64,000 nucleotides of DNA. It comes from Rheinheimera nanhaiensis E407-8. GTDB taxonomy: Bacteria > Pseudomonadota > Gammaproteobacteria > Enterobacterales > Alteromonadaceae. Below, in pieces: positions 56,519 to 64,000 of the stretch. A program made the position numbers and the translations under genes. Positions within the stretch are counted from its first letter, which is position 1, and every line of letters starts with the position of its first letter. The DNA lies in NCBI RefSeq assembly GCF_000296695.1, contig NZ_BAFK01000006.1, positions 1 to 64,000 of the forward strand. Reading direction: 5' to 3'. Below the pieces are notes generated by a model. The model had not been told where the DNA came from. It ran no database searches and saw only the letters and a program-made list of their open reading frames with translations.

Positions 56519-57668
56519 GGGTCACTTCCGTTATCAGCCGGGTCGCCACATCATTCAGCGCCACTTCCATATCCATTAAGCCGGCGGCCGCTATGGCTTG
56601 CGGCATGCCATACACCACACAACTGGCTTCATCCTGTGCCCAAATTCTTGCACCGGCCTGTTTTAATAAACGTGCACCTTCACGGCCATCCGCTCCCATA
56701 CCGGTGAGCACTATTGCCAGCACTTTGTCAGCAAAGGCTTTAGCGGCAGTAGCAAAGGTAATATCGACGCTGGGTTTAAAGGTAATGCGTGGCGAGTCAT
56801 CTTCTTTAATACGCAGACGGGCATCGCGCTCATTGCCTTCAATCAGCATTTGTTTGCCACCAGGCGCCAGATAGGCCACCCCCGGGCGCAGCACATCGTT
56901 ATCCTGTGCTTCACGCACTTCAATTTTGGCCAGCGCATTGAGCCGCTGGGCAAAGGCGCCGGTAAAGGCCGCCGGCATGTGCTGAATAAGCACTATCGGC
57001 AGCGGAAAATCAGCCGGTAAGCTGGTAATAATGCGCTGCAGCGCCACCGGGCCACCGGTTGAGGTACCGATAGCCACCAGTTTGTAACTTTTGCCGCTGG
57101 CGGTGTAGCGCCCACTGCTGACCGGTGCCACGCGCTCAGTCAGACGTGGCCGCTCCAGGCTGCTGCGACTAAGCGCCGGGCGCTCGGCAGCTTTGCTGCC
57201 CGGGCTGCTGTCAGTGCGGGGTAAGGTACTGTTGCTGTAGGTGCTACTAAAGGTAGGCCGGCCCAGTTGCCGTTTACGTGCAACCGCCCGCACCCGTTCG
57301 CGTAATAGCGTGCCGGCTTCGTCTTTGTCGCGGGCGATGTCTTCAAATTTTTTCGGCAGAAAATCGACCGCGCCGGCTTCCAAGGCGTCCAGCGTCGCCT
57401 TGGCACCTTCATGCGTCAGCGAGGAAAACATCAGAATAGGAATACGCTGCTGCGCCATGATCTCGCGCACCGCAGAGATACCATCTAACACTGGCATCTC
57501 TACGTCCATGGTGATGACGTCGGGTTTTAACGCCAGCGCTTTATCAACCGCCTCACGGCCATTTACCGCTGTGTCGATAATGCTGATATCGCCGTCTTTG
57601 GCCAGTATTTCCGTTAACCGGCGGCGAAAAAAACTCGAATCATCAACCACTAACACCCTAATCGCCAT
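56511..57668 (-). CDS. cheB: Chemotaxis response regulator methylesterase CheB
   Basis: This 385-residue protein has an N-terminal receiver domain ([26 protein letters not shown] with the phospho-Asp, [10 protein letters not shown]) and a C-terminal esterase domain with catalytic Ser in [12 protein letters not shown], His in [14 protein letters not shown] and Asp in [10 protein letters not shown]. The linker (about 140-190) is Ser/Arg-rich and longer than in E. coli CheB. It demethylates receptors after phosphorylation by CheA. Confidence 0.96.
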   Translation of the reverse strand: MAIRVLVVDDSSFFRRRLTEILAKDGDISIIDTAVNGREAVDKALALKPDVITMDVEMPVLDGISAVREIMAQQRIPILMFSSLTHEGAKATLDALEAGAVDFLPKKFEDIARDKDEAGTLLRERVRAVARKRQLGRPTFSSTYSNSTLPRTDSSPGSKAAERPALSRSSLERPRLTERVAPVSSGRYTASGKSYKLVAIGTSTGGPVALQRIITSLPADFPLPIVLIQHMPAAFTGAFAQRLNALAKIEVREAQDNDVLRPGVAYLAPGGKQMLIEGNERDARLRIKEDDSPRITFKPSVDITFATAAKAFADKVLAIVLTGMGADGREGARLLKQAGARIWAQDEASCVVYGMPQAIAAAGLMDMEVALNDVATRLITEVTHG

Positions 57669-57680
57669 AATGCTCTCTCT

Positions 57681-59873
57681 TTAGGCGTGCATTTTATTGA
57701 AGCGATCAAACTTAATTTTTGATTTCTTCGCATAATGCTTCAGCAAGTTAGGCACGTCCAGAATAAGCGCTATACCACCATCGGAGGTAATAGTGGCGCC
57801 CGCCATACCCGGCGTGCCTTGCAGCAGGGCGTCCAACGGTTTAATTACCACCTCTTCCTGGCCAATCAGCGAGTCGACGACAAAGCCAACTTGCTGGGTG
57901 CCAATCTGCACAATCACCACATGGCCCTGCTCACGACGGCGTTTTTTATCTGAGCCTTTGACCAGCCAGTGCTCGAGGAAAAATAGCGGTATGGCTTTGT
58001 TGCGCACCACGACCGTTAACTGGCCATCCACCACATTGGTTTTATTCAGATCCAGATGGAATATTTCACTGACACCCGCCAGCGGCAGCGCAAAGGTTTG
58101 TTTACCCACTATCACCATTAAGGTTGGCAGGATCGCCAGCGTCAGCGGCACCTTAATCTCCAGCAAAGTGCCCTCACCCATTTTCGAGTGAATATGCACA
58201 GTACCGTTAAGCTGGGTAATTTTGGTTTTTACCACATCCATGCCGACACCGCGGCCGGAGATATCGGAGATTTGCTCTTTGGTGGAAAAACCTGGCGCAA
58301 AAATCAGGTTAAAGGCTTCAGTGTCCGACATGCGCGCTGCGGCATCGGTATCTAAAATGCCCCGCTTAATAGCAATACCTTTTAGCTTTTCCGGATCCAT
58401 ACCGGCACCATCATCGTGAATGGTCAGCAGTATATGATCTCCGGCCTGCGCGGCGGCAAGCTTGACCGTACCGGTGCGCTTTTTACCGGCTTTTTGCCGC
58501 ACTTCCGGCATTTCGATACCGTGGTCGACAGAGTTGCGTACCAGGTGCACCAGCGGGTCGGCCAGCGCCTCGACCAGGTTTTTGTCTAAATCGGTTTCTT
58601 CGCCTTCCAGCACCAGTTCAATGTCTTTTTGCAGTGAGCGGGCTAAATCACGTACCACACGGGGGAAGCGGCCAAATACCTTCTTAATCGGCTGCATGCG
58701 GGTTTTCATCACCGCGCCCTGAATATCAGCAGTAACCACATCCAGGTTTGAGATGGCCTTGCTCATCTCTTCGTTTTGCACAGTGCCGGACAAACTGACC
58801 AGACGGTTACGTACTAACACCAGCTCTCCGACCATATTCATAATTTGGTCCAGCCGCTTGGTATCTACCCGCACTGTCGTTTCAGCCTGCGCTGCTTGCT
58901 GCGCAGCAGCGGCTTTATCAGCTGCCACGGGCGCTGCCGGTGCAGTACTGGCTGTGGGCGCCGCCGCAGCAGCTTTTGGCACAGCAGCAGGCTCGGGCTT
59001 AGGCGGCGTTGCAGCATTAGACGCTACAGCGACAGGCGCTTTGCCTTTGCCGTGTAACTGATCAAGTAAGGCCTCAAACTCGGCATCGTCAATTTCATCA
59101 TCGGCTTTGCCACTGCTGGCCGGGCTGCTTGCTTTTTCTGCCGGCGCTGCTTTGTCTTCAGCTTTAGCGACCGAGTCTGGAATAAAAGAGCCTTTACCGT
59201 GCAGTTGATCGAGGATGGCTTCAAACTCGTCGTCGGTAATGTCGTCCCCTGCGGCGCTCTTGTCACCAGTGGTGGCGCTGACGGGGGCGGCCACTGCAGC
59301 AGGGGCCGGGCCAGGAGCTGCTTTTTTGCCGTGCAGCTCATCCATCAGGCGGTCAAATTCTTCTTCGGTTATCTCATCAATATCGCCTGCAGCGGCTTGC
59401 TCTGCAGCAGGTTTAGCCACGGCAGCGGGTGCAGGTTCGACGGCTGCTTTAGTAACAGCCGGTGCCGGCGCAGCTGAGCTGGACTCTGGCTCACTGTAAT
59501 AATGCAGCGCATCCAGAATGGCCTGCGAAGCCGGTGTCAGCGGCTGACGGTTTTGCACTTCAACGAACATGGCATTGATGCTGTCAAGCGATTGCAAAAT
59601 TACGTCCATCAGCTCAGGCGTTACGCGCCGTTTGCCGGTGCGCAGTATATCAAACACGTTTTCGGCGCCGTGACAGGCATCTACCAGTTCAGTCAGTGAC
59701 AAAAAGCCGGCTCCGCCTTTTACCGTATGAAAACCACGGAAAATTGCATTAAGCAGATTGGCATCGTCAGGATTATTCTCCAGTTCTACCAGCTGCTCCT
59801 GCAATAACTCGAGGATTTCGCCGGCTTCAACCAGGAAGTCCTGCAGTATATCTTCATCCATATCAAAGCTCAT
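57681..59873 (-). CDS. cheA: Chemotaxis histidine kinase CheA with triple acidic linker motif
   Basis: This 730-residue kinase has a P1 HPt domain with His49 in FRGFHTVKGGAGF. A long Ala/Pro-rich linker (about 128-320) carries three copies of an acidic helix motif ending D-x-L-H-G-K (about 165-183, 210-228, 258-277). P3 dimerisation (RVDTKRLDQIMNMVGELVLVRN), the P4 ATPase (LVHLVRNSVDHGIE, DDGAGMDP, GRGVGMDVVKTKI) and the P5 CheW-like domain follow. The canonical CheY-binding P2 domain is not recognisable. The linker corresponds in position to the Vibrio CheA segment contacting ParC/ParP. Ribosome-binding site AGAGG. Confidence 0.96.
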   Translation of the reverse strand: MSFDMDEDILQDFLVEAGEILELLQEQLVELENNPDDANLLNAIFRGFHTVKGGAGFLSLTELVDACHGAENVFDILRTGKRRVTPELMDVILQSLDSINAMFVEVQNRQPLTPASQAILDALHYYSEPESSSAAPAPAVTKAAVEPAPAAVAKPAAEQAAAGDIDEITEEEFDRLMDELHGKKAAPGPAPAAVAAPVSATTGDKSAAGDDITDDEFEAILDQLHGKGSFIPDSVAKAEDKAAPAEKASSPASSGKADDEIDDAEFEALLDQLHGKGKAPVAVASNAATPPKPEPAAVPKAAAAAPTASTAPAAPVAADKAAAAQQAAQAETTVRVDTKRLDQIMNMVGELVLVRNRLVSLSGTVQNEEMSKAISNLDVVTADIQGAVMKTRMQPIKKVFGRFPRVVRDLARSLQKDIELVLEGEETDLDKNLVEALADPLVHLVRNSVDHGIEMPEVRQKAGKKRTGTVKLAAAQAGDHILLTIHDDGAGMDPEKLKGIAIKRGILDTDAAARMSDTEAFNLIFAPGFSTKEQISDISGRGVGMDVVKTKITQLNGTVHIHSKMGEGTLLEIKVPLTLAILPTLMVIVGKQTFALPLAGVSEIFHLDLNKTNVVDGQLTVVVRNKAIPLFFLEHWLVKGSDKKRRREQGHVVIVQIGTQQVGFVVDSLIGQEEVVIKPLDALLQGTPGMAGATITSDGGIALILDVPNLLKHYAKKSKIKFDRFNKMHA

Positions 59874-59888
59874 GCAACGACACCTCTG

Positions 59889-60641
59889 TTAAAAACCTAA
59901 ACTGGACAATAAATCGTCAACATCATCCTGACCGCTTACCACATCGTCACGCTCAGCCGCATCAATAATCGGGCCTTCAGCTTCATGGGCTTTCGGCTTG
60001 GCTTTGGCAGGTTTAGCCTCAGCGCTCACCATCATGCTCGACTGGCCAAAAGCGGTTAACAAACCAATCAGGCTCTCTTCAACTTCACGCACTAATTCTA
60101 TGACCCGACGCAGAATTTGGCCGGTGAGATCCTGATAATCCTGCGCCATCAATACATCGGTTAACAGCGCATTGAGGGTGTTAGAGTCGCCATTGGCTTG
60201 CTGAAAAAAACCATCCAGCTGATGACACAGCGCTTTAAACTCACCCAGCTGCAACTGTCGCTGCATCAGCTTTTGCCACTGGGGTTGAATTTTAGCCAGC
60301 TGCTGTGAAATTTGATCGGCAATAGGTAAACAGGACTCCACTGCATCCATGGTGCGGTTGGCTGCCTGCTCGGTCATGTCAATAACATGGTTAAGCCGCT
60401 TTTTCGCATCAGGGATATCTTCTTCCAACAGGTTGTTAAGCGAGGGATCTATCTGGAAGTTTTTCAGTGAGTCATGCAGCTGGCGGGTTAACTTACCTAC
60501 TTCAGCAAAGAGCTCCGATGAACCTGGTACAGCAAGCTGCTGTACCAGCTGATTAGCGCTGTCGTGCTCCCCCATTTCCAGTAGCTGTACCAGCTCCCTG
60601 GCCTGCTCTAGTGAAATTATAGGCGCCGTACTTGCGGACAT
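59889..60641 (-). CDS. cheZ: CheY-P phosphatase CheZ
   Basis: This 250-residue helical protein has the four-helix core with ALLTDVLMAQDYQDLTGQIL carrying the catalytic Gln, preceded by DIPDAKKRLNHVIDMTEQAA. The C-terminal CheY-binding peptide is DDVDDLLSSLGF. It removes phosphate from CheY-P. Ribosome-binding site AGGAG. It follows cheY by 26 bp. Confidence 0.95.
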   Translation of the reverse strand: MSASTAPIISLEQARELVQLLEMGEHDSANQLVQQLAVPGSSELFAEVGKLTRQLHDSLKNFQIDPSLNNLLEEDIPDAKKRLNHVIDMTEQAANRTMDAVESCLPIADQISQQLAKIQPQWQKLMQRQLQLGEFKALCHQLDGFFQQANGDSNTLNALLTDVLMAQDYQDLTGQILRRVIELVREVEESLIGLLTAFGQSSMMVSAEAKPAKAKPKAHEAEGPIIDAAERDDVVSGQDDVDDLLSSLGF

Positions 60642-60666
60642 GGCAACGCTCCTTTGTCAGTTACGG

Positions 60667-61050
60667 TTAGCCTATCCGTTCAAACACTTTAGCTAACTTC
60701 TCTTGCAGCGTGGCTGCGGTAAAAGGTTTTACAATATAGCCATTTACCCCGGCCTGCGCCGCAGCAATGATCTGCTCTTTCTTCGCCTCGGCCGTTACCA
60801 TCAGCACCGGGATATGTTTTAACTTAGCGTCGGCCCGGATGGCGCGCAGCAAGTCGATGCCTTGCATACCCGGCATATTCCAGTCGGTTACCACAAAGTC
60901 GAAGTCGCCGTTTTGCAGCATGGGCAAGGCAGTGCTGCCATCGTCCGCTTCAGATACATTAGTAAAGCCAAGGTCACGCAACAGGTTTTTTATTATGCGT
61001 CTCATGGTAGAGAAATCGTCTACCACCAGAATTTTCATGTTTTTATCCAA
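60667..61050 (-). CDS. cheY: Chemotaxis response regulator CheY
   Basis: This 127-residue receiver protein has the acid pair in [15 protein letters not shown] (Asp11, Asp12), the phospho-Asp in [13 protein letters not shown], the switch Thr in [10 protein letters not shown] and the Lys in [14 protein letters not shown]. The start is TTG at 61050, because GGAGG lies five bases upstream; the ATG at 61038 lacks suitable spacing. It binds the flagellar switch when phosphorylated. Confidence 0.97.
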   Translation of the reverse strand: MDKNMKILVVDDFSTMRRIIKNLLRDLGFTNVSEADDGSTALPMLQNGDFDFVVTDWNMPGMQGIDLLRAIRADAKLKHIPVLMVTAEAKKEQIIAAAQAGVNGYIVKPFTAATLQEKLAKVFERIG

Positions 61051-61090
61051 AATCCCCTCCGGCGAGATATTACTGTTATCTCAGAATAGG

Positions 61091-61810
61091 TTACAACCAA
61101 TCCTGCATTCTGGCTTTTAATCTGACCAATGCCTGACTATGTATTTGACTGATCCGGGACTCACTGACATTCAGCACAGCCCCAATCTCTTTTAAGTTTA
61201 GCTCGTCATTATAATACAGCGAAAGCACTAATGCTTCACGCTCAGGTAAACTGCTGATTGTTTTTGCTAAATCCTGATGGAAGCTATCATTTGCCTGTGT
61301 TTCATATAAGTGGTCGCAATCTGAGTCGCCTGAGGTGACCAGCACATCCTCTGACACCCCCAGATCTTCAATCCCGATAATACGACCACTGCTGATATCA
61401 CTTAACATATGATGGTATTCATCCAAAGATATATCAAGTTTTTCAGCAACTTCAATGTCTTTTACATCACGGCCGTGTAACGCTTCCAGCTCGGCAATGG
61501 TTTCGGCGATCAGGCGGGCGTTGCGATGCACTGAGCGGGGCGTCCAGTCGCCGCGGCGCATTTCATCCAGCATAGCGCCCCGAATACGGATACCGGCAAA
61601 GGTTTCAAAACTGGCACCTTTGCTGCCATCGAAATTTTTTGCCGCTTCAATCAGGCCAATCATGCCAGACTGAATTAAATCATCTACCAGCACGCTGGCC
61701 GGTAAACGCGCCATTAAATGGTAAGCAATACGTTTGACTAAAGGTGCGTGGCGCTCGACCAGTTGCTGCATATGGTCGACTCCGCCATAGGCTGCAATTT
61801 TGCTGTTCAC
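61091..61810 (-). CDS. fliA: Flagellar sigma factor FliA (sigma-28)
   Basis: This 239-residue sigma factor has region 2 with PLVKRIAYHLMARLPASVLVD and DLIQSGMIGLIEAAKNFDGS, then SFETFAGIRIRGAMLDEMRR and GDWTPRSVHRNAR. The region 4 helix-turn-helix is YNDELNLKEIGAVLNVSESR, ISQIHSQALVRLKARM. It directs class III flagellar genes. The GTG start overlaps the flhG stop (GTGA), with AGGGGG upstream. Confidence 0.97.
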   Translation of the reverse strand: MNSKIAAYGGVDHMQQLVERHAPLVKRIAYHLMARLPASVLVDDLIQSGMIGLIEAAKNFDGSKGASFETFAGIRIRGAMLDEMRRGDWTPRSVHRNARLIAETIAELEALHGRDVKDIEVAEKLDISLDEYHHMLSDISSGRIIGIEDLGVSEDVLVTSGDSDCDHLYETQANDSFHQDLAKTISSLPEREALVLSLYYNDELNLKEIGAVLNVSESRISQIHSQALVRLKARMQDWL

Positions 61811-62685
61811 GCCAGCCCCCTGTCTGCCTGTGGTTGAACCAGTTGTTCAAGAAAAAATTCCAGATGACCGGAAGCTGTAGCCGGCAACGGCCATTTGGCG
61901 GCTTTTAATGCCAGGCTTTTAATTGCCATACTGGCTGCCGTTTTTGGAAAAGCATCAACAAAGGCTTTTTGTTTACGCGCGGCTTTACGCACATTTTCAT
62001 CATAGGGAATGGTGGCCACCAGCTCCAGATTCACGTCTAAAAAGCGATCTGTGACCCGGGTGAGCTTAGCAAACAGCTCCTGCCCTTCTTTTAAACTGCG
62101 CACCATATTGGCGACAATTTTAAATTTTTCTACCCCATGATCGCGGCTTAAAATTTTCATCAAGGCATAAGCGTCGGTTATGGATGAAGGTTCATCACAT
62201 ACCACGACCATCACATCCTGCGAGGCGCGGGAGAAACTCAGTACCATATCAGAAATGCCGGCGGCAGTATCAACCAACAGCACGTCAACCGGTGTTTTAA
62301 GTTCACTGAAGGCGCGAATAAGGCCGGCATGTTCGGCCGGCGCCAGCTCGGTCATATTTTGCGAGCCGGAAGTGGCCGGGATAATTTTAATACCAAAGGG
62401 GCCGTCAATAATGATGTCATCCAGCTCAGCTTCACCGGCTAACACGTGCGAGAGGTTTTTTTCTACCCTAAGGCCCAGCATTACATCACAGTTGGCCAGG
62501 CCCAGATCGGCATCCAGTACCAGTACCCGTTTGCCCAGTTGCGCCAGCGACATGGCAAGATTTAGCGTAACGTTGGTTTTACCCACGCCGCCTTTACCAC
62601 CGGTTACTGATATTACCTTTACCATCTGCTTATTCATTTTTCTCAGGCCACTGGCTTGATCATCAATATTTACATGACTATGCAT
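61807..62685 (-). CDS. flhG: Flagellar number regulator FlhG (FleN), MinD-like ATPase
   Basis: This 292-residue ATPase has Walker A VTGGKGGVGKTNVTLNLAMS at about 27-46, VLVLDADLGLANCDVMLGL, and DVLLVDTAAGISDMVLSFSR. The N-terminus (about 1-22) carries the conserved DQASGLRKMN helix (DQAxGLR), which stimulates FlhF GTPase activity. It limits the number of polar flagella. The ATG overlaps the flhF stop by 8 bp. Confidence 0.95.
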   Translation of the reverse strand: MHSHVNIDDQASGLRKMNKQMVKVISVTGGKGGVGKTNVTLNLAMSLAQLGKRVLVLDADLGLANCDVMLGLRVEKNLSHVLAGEAELDDIIIDGPFGIKIIPATSGSQNMTELAPAEHAGLIRAFSELKTPVDVLLVDTAAGISDMVLSFSRASQDVMVVVCDEPSSITDAYALMKILSRDHGVEKFKIVANMVRSLKEGQELFAKLTRVTDRFLDVNLELVATIPYDENVRKAARKQKAFVDAFPKTAASMAIKSLALKAAKWPLPATASGHLEFFLEQLVQPQADRGLA

Positions 62686-64000
62686 AGGTTCCGTCCGCGC
62701 GGCTCATCCCGTCGTTGTACCACTGATGTGCCGTACTGCTATGTGCGATTCGTAATTTCTCTGCCTGCTGCACCAGGGTATGGGCATCGGCAACCGCTAT
62801 ATCTTCCGGTACACGTTGCCCGTTGGTCAAGTAACTGACCGGCAGTGCATTGGCTATAGCGACATTGATCACTTCACCCAAACTTAAGCATTCATCAAGT
62901 TTGGTGAAAATACAACCAGAGAGGGGAATGCGTTTAAAATGCATGACGCTTTCCTGCATTACCCTTGATTGCGCTGTGGCAGACAATACCAGATAACTTT
63001 TTATTTTGACACGACTATTATGCACCAGCGTGGCAAGTTTCTCCGCCAAACGGACATCGCGCTGGCTCATGCCGGCGGTGTCGATAAGAATAAGTTTACG
63101 CTGTTGTAACTGATTAATTAACAGTGCCAGCTCATCGCTGTCTTTCGCCTGCTTTACCGGACAGCCGATAATACGGCCAAAGGTGGCCAGTTGCTCAAAA
63201 GCGCCGATCCGGTAACTGTCGGTGGTGATAAGCGCCACCTGATCAGCGCCGTGCCGCTTGGCAAATTCGGCCGCCAGTTTCGCTACAGTGGTGGTTTTGC
63301 CTACACCGGTCGGGCCAACCAGCGCCACTACGCCACCACGGCGCAAAATGTCATCGTTAGTGGTACTTAACTGGCCGCTTAACAGCTCCAGTGCCGCTTG
63401 CCAGGCATCGGTAGTGTTAAGATCTTCAGGCATAAAGCACGCCAGTTGATCAGCCACTTGTTCAGATAAGCCCAGCTGCTGCAGATGTTCAATTACCAGC
63501 GCACGCACCGGCTCCCGCCGTGCCAAATCCTGCCACATTAAACCGGAGACCTGATGTTGCAGCAGCTGGCGCATTGACAGCATTTCATTGCGCATCGCGT
63601 CCATTTGCTGTTGCACCAGCTTCGCTTGCTGCTCCTGCTGTTTGGTCAGCTCGGTCAGTTGCAGCGGGTTAATGGCCTGCACTGATGCAGTGCCAGAAGT
63701 TTGACGCTCAAAGGCAGCGGCCCGGGCAGGCTGCGCCGCTGCAGGCTTAACTGCCGCGCCCTGACTAACCTGCTGTTTAATCATTTGCCGTGCCAGCAAC
63801 GCTTTTAACGAGTCGGCAGGCGCGCCGGCCGGCTCGGCCATATCGGTATCATCAGCTACAGTGGCAACAAAACGCGGCTGCGCGGGCTTGGCCGCTGCTA
63901 CCGGTGCCTTTACACTGGCCTGCGCTTCCTGGTCAATAGCGGCAACAATTTCAACACCTTCAGCGACTTTTTTATTGGACAGAATAATGGCGTCCGGCCC
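62678..64000 (-). CDS. flhF: Flagellar biosynthesis GTPase FlhF (partial, N-terminus beyond window)
   Basis: The open frame continues to the last base. The first visible residues, GPDAIILSNKKVAEGVEIVA, match the region ~22 residues from the FlhF start, so only about 20-25 codons are missing. A basic/Ala-rich B domain follows, then the SRP-type NG domain with GPTGVGKTTTVAKLAAEFAK (G1), TTDSYRIGAFEQLATFG (G2), LILIDTAGMSQRDVRL (G3) and FTKLDECLSLGEVINVAI (G4/G5). FlhF places the flagellum at the pole. Internal ATG 63841 is not the start. Confidence 0.96.
   Translation of the reverse strand, partial: GPDAIILSNKKVAEGVEIVAAIDQEAQASVKAPVAAAKPAQPRFVATVADDTDMAEPAGAPADSLKALLARQMIKQQVSQGAAVKPAAAQPARAAAFERQTSGTASVQAINPLQLTELTKQQEQQAKLVQQQMDAMRNEMLSMRQLLQHQVSGLMWQDLARREPVRALVIEHLQQLGLSEQVADQLACFMPEDLNTTDAWQAALELLSGQLSTTNDDILRRGGVVALVGPTGVGKTTTVAKLAAEFAKRHGADQVALITTDSYRIGAFEQLATFGRIIGCPVKQAKDSDELALLINQLQQRKLILIDTAGMSQRDVRLAEKLATLVHNSRVKIKSYLVLSATAQSRVMQESVMHFKRIPLSGCIFTKLDECLSLGEVINVAIANALPVSYLTNGQRVPEDIAVADAHTLVQQAEKLRIAHSSTAHQWYNDGMSRADGTYA

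Overview
The window looks like a chromosomal segment of a polarly flagellated, aerobic gammaproteobacterium. I infer the Alteromonadales or the Rheinheimera/Alishewanella group. The reasons are a Vibrio/Shewanella/Pseudomonas-type flagellar and chemotaxis order (flhF-flhG-fliA-cheY-cheZ-cheA-cheB-motC-motD-parC-parP-cheW-DUF2802), a full System I cytochrome c maturation operon, a DUF440 (YciU/HI1450) gene, an RfaH gene with an ops site, and a subtilase with a GlyGly-CTERM-like tail. Genus-level assignment is inference only. No rRNA, tRNA, insertion sequence, integrase or CRISPR array was seen, and no gene-free stretch exceeds 300 bp.

Positions 1-31.4 kb, all on the minus strand, form a Wzx/Wzy-dependent surface polysaccharide (capsule or O-antigen) locus. 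In transcription order: wecB, tviC, a first tviB-type dehydrogenase, rmlC, rmlD and rfaH; then a leader with an exact ops element; an SLBB-rich exporter of the Wza class and Wzz; a second tviB-type dehydrogenase; wbpB-wbpD-wbpE; rmlB-rmlA; a VioA-type aminotransferase, an acyltransferase and a GT56 glycosyltransferase; wzx, three glycosyltransferases and an EpsG/Wzy-like polymerase; a PglC-type phosphoglycosyl transferase with PglD- and PglE-type enzymes; a beta-CASP metallo-beta-lactamase protein; ugd, galU; and the start of a WbpM/PglF-type 4,6-dehydratase. The enzymes predict these precursors: diNAc-bacillosamine (initiating sugar), UDP-GlcNAc3NAcA, UDP-GalNAcA, a dTDP-4-acylamido-4,6-dideoxyhexose, dTDP-L-rhamnose, UDP-glucose and UDP-glucuronate. 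The stretch at about 6.9-14.8 kb is visibly AT-rich and holds the structure-specific genes.

Positions 31.4-42.1 kb are a mixed accessory/housekeeping interval: a small membrane protein, a POT peptide transporter with a strong terminator followed by a 28-bp tandem hairpin repeat, DUF440, rlmA, a GH13 lipoprotein with a nearby palindromic operator candidate, a class C beta-lactamase-fold serine hydrolase, a subtilase-LRR fusion protease and a chemoreceptor with a C-terminal sensor domain.

Positions 42.1-49.9 kb (minus) are ccmABCDE-ccmF-ccmG-ccmH-ccmI followed by mlaA one base downstream. Positions 50.0-52.2 kb (plus) hold a FliK-like protein and a stand-alone FlhB C-terminal homologue. Positions 52.2-64.0 kb (minus) are the chemotaxis/motility operon, running off the right edge inside flhF. 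CheA carries three copies of an acidic helix motif in its P1-P2 linker, next to the ParC/ParP pole-targeting genes.
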